This document shows, one piece after another, positions 17,501 to 21,260 of a stretch of DNA of 21,260 nucleotides. The DNA lies in contig JAPTJF010000686.1 in NCBI GenBank assembly GCA_029339195.1, forward strand, positions 1 through 21,260, given 5' to 3'. Origin of the DNA: Micractinium sp. NFX-FRZ. Its lineage: Eukaryota; Chlorophyta; Trebouxiophyceae; Chlorellales; Chlorellaceae. A model generated the notes under the pieces. The model was not told the origin of the DNA. It saw only the letters and a list, made by a program, of their open reading frames with translations, and searched no databases. Numbering within the stretch: the first letter of the stretch is position 1; each line of letters begins with the position of its first letter. The position numbers were made by a program, and so were the translations under genes.

Positions 17501-17944
17501 GAACTGCAGGGCGCGCGGCAGGGTAGGGCAGAGTGGGCAGCGGCATTGTGGCAGGGGCTGTAGCCATGATGGCAGGTGCAAGAAGCATGTGCACATGATG
17601 CTTGCCGCGCGCTTGCACGCCTCCCCGCCTTCCCGCCTCCCGCCTGCCCGCCTCCCCGCCCCGCCACCCCGCCGCACCTGCAGGGCTGCCTTGGAGCCCT
17701 GGCACATGGTGTCGTCGGACATGCCGTCGCGCCACAGCTGAGCCTGGCCATGCTTGAGTGCGCGCGGCGGGCCCTTCGCAGCCTTGCCCGCCTCTTCCAG
17801 GTCGGGCGCGCGCAGGTCGAAGTCGCTCCAGCGGAACAGGGTGGCCGACTTGATCACAGGCCTCTGCCGGCTTCGCTCGGTGGCCTGGTCGCGGTTGCCA
17901 TAGCGATTGCCGAAGCGGTACTCCTTGGCCTTTCCCTTATCCAT
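11568..17944 (-). CDS. Large unrecognised protein, NLS-like clusters and acidic tract
   Basis: I do not recognise this protein. Thirteen exons join in phase into 1214 aa: 17944-17678, 17503-17190, 16944-16649, 16570-16523, 16330-16265, 16038-15979, 15656-15574, 15333-14533, 14305-13634, 13324-13274, 12967-12905, 12688-12629, 12431-11568. The ATG sits in GCCATGG. Visible features: a charged N-terminus (KEYRFGNRYGNRD); an Ala-rich helical region (about 90-230); a Glu run (234-265); basic clusters KRRRSR (285-290) and KRPRRS (593-598); a Ser/Ala/Gly-rich segment (489-605); AGEPAPP-type repeats (688-747); and an ordered-looking C-terminal 290 residues. There is no signal or transit peptide and no membrane segment. 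The basic clusters suggest a nuclear protein (inference). Intron 3 (78 bases) is a multiple of three with no stop, so its retention would add 26 residues. The exon 11 acceptor CCAGCAG is chosen by phase. Confidence 0.78.
13225..13275 (-). repeat. Short donor-side repeat at start of intron 10
   Basis: Just after the exon 10 donor (GT at 13273-13272) the minus strand repeats GTGGGTGGCTGATGG-like units (GGGTGTGTGGCTGATGGG, then TGGGTGTG). It is a small version of the donor duplication seen in the FAS1 gene. Confidence 0.6.
15833..15902. repeat. Two near-identical 35-bp tandem units in intron 6
   Basis: The unit starting GGGTGAGGGAGGCACCCCGA is repeated once with period 35 inside intron 6 (15978-15657) of the 1214-aa gene. 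The near-identity points to a recent event. Confidence 0.92.
15932..15975 (-). repeat. Four 11-bp units beside the exon 6 donor
   Basis: Units of GCTACCRTGCA (plus strand) at 15932, 15943, 15954 and 15965 abut the donor of exon 6 (GT at 15978-15977) of the 1214-aa gene. The repeat begins within the first few intron bases. Confidence 0.9.
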
Positions 17945-18293
17945 GGCCACTAGAAACAGCTTCAGCAAATCACAAATGACACAAAGGCTTGAAGTTCGAC
18001 GGAACACGATCAGTTGCCCGGGCCAAGTAGGTCCCAGTGGCGCCTTGTCATCAGCTCTCGCGCAGTGAGTCACTTGGCTGCCGAGCATTGCTGCCTGCTG
18101 CCCCTGCTTTTCACGTGCATCTGATCGCATCAGAGAGCCCCACGCAATCGGGAATAGACCAATACAGCACAAGCAGCTGCTTGCAGCAATGAAACAATGC
18201 AACAATGACCCGCCCGCTGTTCTTCTCCTCGGCAGCTGGCGGTGCGGGTTGTTACATGGCAAGAGGTAGGCAGAGTGGCACATGGCTGAATGT
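17945..18293 (-). promoter_or_regulatory. Interval between bL21 and the 1214-aa gene
   Basis: Both flanking genes are on the minus strand. The interval holds the short bL21 3' end and presumably the promoter and 5' UTR of the 1214-aa gene. I see no TATA box or other motif that I can name. Confidence 0.45.
18252..18256 (-). terminator. Poly(A) signal for the bL21 gene (TGTAA)
   Basis: TGTAA on the minus strand lies 38 bases after the bL21 stop codon, implying an unusually short 3' UTR. Confidence 0.65.
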
Positions 18294-19911
18294 TTAGGCC
18301 CCAATTTTGGTAATCAAGATCTTGGACAGTGGCTGGCGGTGTCCGTTGGTCCGGCGGAAATGTTTCTTGGCCTTCATCCGAAACACGATGACCTGCAGGG
18401 TACGGGGAAGCGTGGGGGTGGTTCATCATTTTTTTTCCGGCCAAAAATGCGTTTTGGTGCCATTTGTTTTCGCGTTTTGCGTCTTCAGAATGACCGATTT
18501 GAGTGCCTGTGGCAAGGGCTTGGCCGTCAAAAGCAGCGGCAGCCGGCGGCAGCCGGCGGCGCCCGCCGCCGGCGCGCCTAGGGTCAGCAGGTGGGCAGTG
18601 CGGCGCGGGACCACACCCCAGCCTTGCCGCCCACCAGCCGCACCAATAAATAACCCCTTGACGCGCAGGGCTAGCCAAATACAGGTTCTCCGCCCAACCT
18701 TGCTGCCTCCCGTGCCGCGCGCGCCGCATGTCCCCCCGCAACCCGCAACTTGCATGATCAATAAGCCCTGCATCCCCTGCACCCGTGTGCGCCCACCACC
18801 CCCCAGCGCACCTTGGGGCCCTTGAGCTCCTCCAGCACCTCGGCCTCCACCGCCACGCCCTCCAGGTAGGGCTGGCCCACGCTGAACTTGCCGCCGCTCT
18901 TCAGCGCCAGCACGCGCCCCAGAGCAATCTTGCTGCCCGCCTCAACCTGCGCGGAGCGGGGTGGATGGAGCGGGTGTGAGGTGAGGGGCTGGAGAGGGTG
19001 CGCGGTGGTGCAGGGACTGGCTGGGGATCGGGCCGGAGGACTGCGTGAGGGCGGCCAACCGCATGCCTCCGCCGCGGCAGCTGCCGTTGCCTGAACAGAA
19101 GGCGTCGTGTATGGTGTGCCTGCCAGGACCCTGCACGCTGGCCCGCCGCTGCACGGCCACGCGCCCCATCTGCCGCCACGCGTGGCCAGCCAGCTGCTGC
19201 AGCCTGCTGCGTCGCACTCACGCTGCGCAGCCGCCCGGCCGCGCGGAATGGCTGCTCCAACCGCCGCTGCGTGCCCTGGTCGCACACACAGCGTGCGGCG
19301 CTGCTTTGCCGCAAACTGACCAGCCCAGCACCCATTGAGGCAGGCTGGCAGCGCAGCTCGCTCAAGAAGGCAGCACCCACTTGCGACACGGCGCCAGCAG
19401 CAGCCAGCACCCACAAACGCGCACCTCGAGCCTGTTGACGGTGTACCACCGGCCCTCCTCCACAATCAGCTGGTGCCCGCCAATGTCCACCACCGCGTAC
19501 GTCTCAGCTGCGGTGCCGTAGCTGGGCTCAGCCTTGCTGCCAGCCGCCACCTCAGCCTCGGGGGCTGCAGCGCAGGGAGTGCGGCAGCGGCGGGCGTGAG
19601 CAAGGCGGGCAGGGGGGGTAGGGTCGCCAGCCACCAACGGCGGCCGCCGCCGGGCCACTTGTGGCTATCTTGGCAAGCAGGCAGGGGCATGGGGCGCGAA
19701 GGGAAGCCTGCTGGTGTCACCGCATAGCGGCTGCATGGGTCGCGGTCGCAGCGCAGGTACACGCATTGTGGTCACCTGCGACTGCTGCTACTTGCAGCCT
19801 GCTGCAGCTGCGAGCTGCTGCGGGCCGCGCGGCAAACACCCGCGCGGCGGGGGCCGCCTGCCGCTGCAGCAGCGCTGGGCGCGCCAGGGAGCAGCTCACG
19901 GTGGCCTGCAT
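18294..19911 (-). CDS. RPL21: Plastid ribosomal protein bL21, nuclear encoded
   Basis: Four exons (19911-19776, 19564-19425, 18946-18812, 18392-18294) join in phase into 169 aa. Residues 1 to about 46 are rich in Ala, Arg and Ser with no acidic residues and end RLQVAAVA, a typical chloroplast transit peptide. The mature part shows the bL21 sequence: [19 protein letters not shown] (68-86), [17 protein letters not shown] (112-122), then [20 protein letters not shown] (138-157) and a basic KILITKIGA end. bL21 binds 23S rRNA in the large subunit of the plastid ribosome. The start is the first ATG that gives the transit peptide, and an upstream in-frame extension is not needed. Its last exon has a close orphan copy at 11312-11364. 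Confidence 0.95.
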
Positions 19912-20648
19912 TGTGTCCCTCGTCTCACACAACCAACTGCATGCGTTGCATGTGGCAGATGGCCGAGCCCCCTCATCCATGGACAGCGCAGCATGGCCTC
20001 AGCACACGCTCGCAAACTTCCTTGCCAGCGCATCTTGGCCGCTTGTAGAGTGGCGTCGATATTGAGCGCATCATATGACTCGTATTCAGGCAAGCAGCCA
20101 TGGCCAGGGCACGTTCGCCTGCGCCGAGTCTCAAGTTGCGCTTGCACGTGTCGGGAGCCTTCCGCGATTCCTCGTGGCGGCCCCTGCTGGACAGACATCG
20201 CCTCGTGAGAGGCGCCTAGCAGCTCAGCCGCGGCGGCGGGGCTGCGCGTGAGCACCGCCCTGAGCGCCACCCTGAGCGCCACACACAACTATCGGCATTT
20301 GATTGCCATACTTCGGCCGCTTGACGTCCAGGATGAGATGGGGGTTTTGAGATGTGCAATGCATTGTGCTTGGCTATGTGCACTACGTCTTATGCTCACT
20401 AGCATAGCAAGTACTGCTCAGGCAGAGAGGGGGAGGGACATGCATGCGTTGCAGTGCTTGACCGACTGTCACCGACAGACGTTTACAGGCATTTAGTCGC
20501 AAGGGCAAAAGGGGCCAGCTGTTTATCTAGCTGGGAGGAAAAGTGCACGGACAGGGTCGCGGCGCAGCACAACACCAAAGACATTTGCAAGAGAGAAGGA
20601 GAAGGAGGCCGAGTGTGCGGGGTGCTAGCTGCCTTGGGGCGCACTTAT

Positions 20649-20729
20649 AAGGGATGAGGGGGGCACAGTGCGCAGGTGCCAGGGTAGGGGGCCGCACTCC
20701 GAAGGGATGAGGGCGGCACATTGCGCAGG
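20649..20729. repeat. 53-bp-period direct repeat
   Basis: AAGGGATGAGGGSGGCAC with its flank ending TGCGCAGG occurs at 20649-20676 and 20702-20729. The first unit is preceded by TTATAA. Confidence 0.85.
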
Positions 20730-20925
20730 AAAACGTGGGCTTCGCACACTTGTGACCCCCTGTGGCGCCTGGATGCGCGGCGACTGCGGCGGCCCTGCCG
20801 AGGCCAGGGAGAAGCATATGCGGCAGTGCACCGCTGGCATGACGTCGAAGCCGCCTCACCTCACATGCTGATATGCACATAACGTAATGGACATGAAGAA
20901 TGAGAGAGGGATACAAAGAGATTGA

Positions 20926-20994
20926 CACCCACAGCGTCCAGCAAGACTCTCAAGCATGGGTGCGCCCACAGCGCGCAGCAAGAGGCTCAAGCAT
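20926..20994. repeat. 37-bp-period direct repeat
   Basis: Two units (20926-20957 and 20963-20994) share CCCACAGCG, CAGCAAGA and CTCAAGCAT. Nothing identifies a function. Confidence 0.85.
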
Positions 20995-21260
20995 CCACCT
21001 GTAAGGGCGCAAAGCAGCTCTCAGCCGCCCCAGATGCCACAAGGTAAATGGTTTGATAAAGTGCGCTCCATCAGGCTACACTCCCCTGGAGGTGGCTTCA
21101 AGGCCGCAAAATTTGGCAGCGCACCAGCTGGGTCGACAGCCCTGCTGGGGCGCACGCCACGCGCAGCATGCAAAATGTGCCGCGGTGGCCCTCACATTCC
21201 CCCGAGGTCTCTGACCGGGTGCTCCGCCCTGCATCTCCTCTTGTCGGCGCAAGCCCGCGT

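Larger units (their letters stand above)
19912..21260. other. No gene recognised; promoter of bL21 and repeats
   Basis: The part next to 19911 should carry the bL21 promoter and 5' UTR. The remainder has only short, low-quality frames on both strands and lacks family signatures. TTACA at 20483-20487 (TGTAA on minus) and TGTAA at about 21001 (plus) could be ends of transcripts from genes outside the window, which is a guess. Confidence 0.45.

Noticed and set aside
17945..18304. Upstream extension of the first exon of the 1214-aa protein
   Set aside because: Passes through the poly(A) region of bL21; the ATG at 17944 has a good start context.
20527..20928. 133-codon minus frame near the right end
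   Set aside because: Covers tandem repeats, is Cys/Pro/His-rich without pattern, and matches no family that I know.

Overview
This is nuclear DNA of a green alga, most likely a trebouxiophyte of the Chlorella group (inference). It is visibly GC-rich. Genes are split into many short exons by GT-AG introns with GTGAGY/GTGGGY donors and CTGCAG/TTGCAG acceptors. TGTAA, the chlorophyte poly(A) signal, follows most stop codons. One protein carries a plastid transit peptide, and another is a wall-type Ser-Pro-rich protein. I rebuilt the gene models by hand from reading frame, splice phase and family similarity.

Layout: (1) 1-1505, minus, 3' end outside the window: a Gln/Pro-rich protein with scattered WG/GW tryptophans. 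(2) 1978-4538, plus, 8 exons, 240 aa: a HAD phosphatase of the HDHD1/GPP type, divergent from gene 1. (3) 5044-10184, minus, 11 exons, 551 aa: a secreted protein with a six-Cys module, a fasciclin (FAS1) domain, a Ser-Pro-rich linker and a second six-Cys module. It converges on the phosphatase gene, and their 3' ends probably overlap. (4) 11312-11364, minus: an orphan copy of the last exon of ribosomal protein bL21. (5) 11568-17944, minus, 13 exons, 1214 aa: a large unrecognised protein with an acidic tract and basic NLS-like clusters. (6) 18294-19911, minus, 4 exons, 169 aa: complete plastid bL21. The last 1.3 kb (19912-21260) shows only small tandem repeats.

The genes have unrelated roles (sugar/nucleotide phosphate metabolism, cell wall, plastid translation, unknown) and form no pathway.

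The most striking signal lies between the exons. In the phosphatase and FAS1 genes, many introns contain decayed tandem copies of the neighbouring exon edge together with its splice site. The copies are often about 100-124 bp apart, sometimes 35-55 bp. This repeats at eight or more junctions in two genes, so it looks like a process (junction-anchored tandem duplication feeding intron growth and creating decoy splice sites) rather than one accident.
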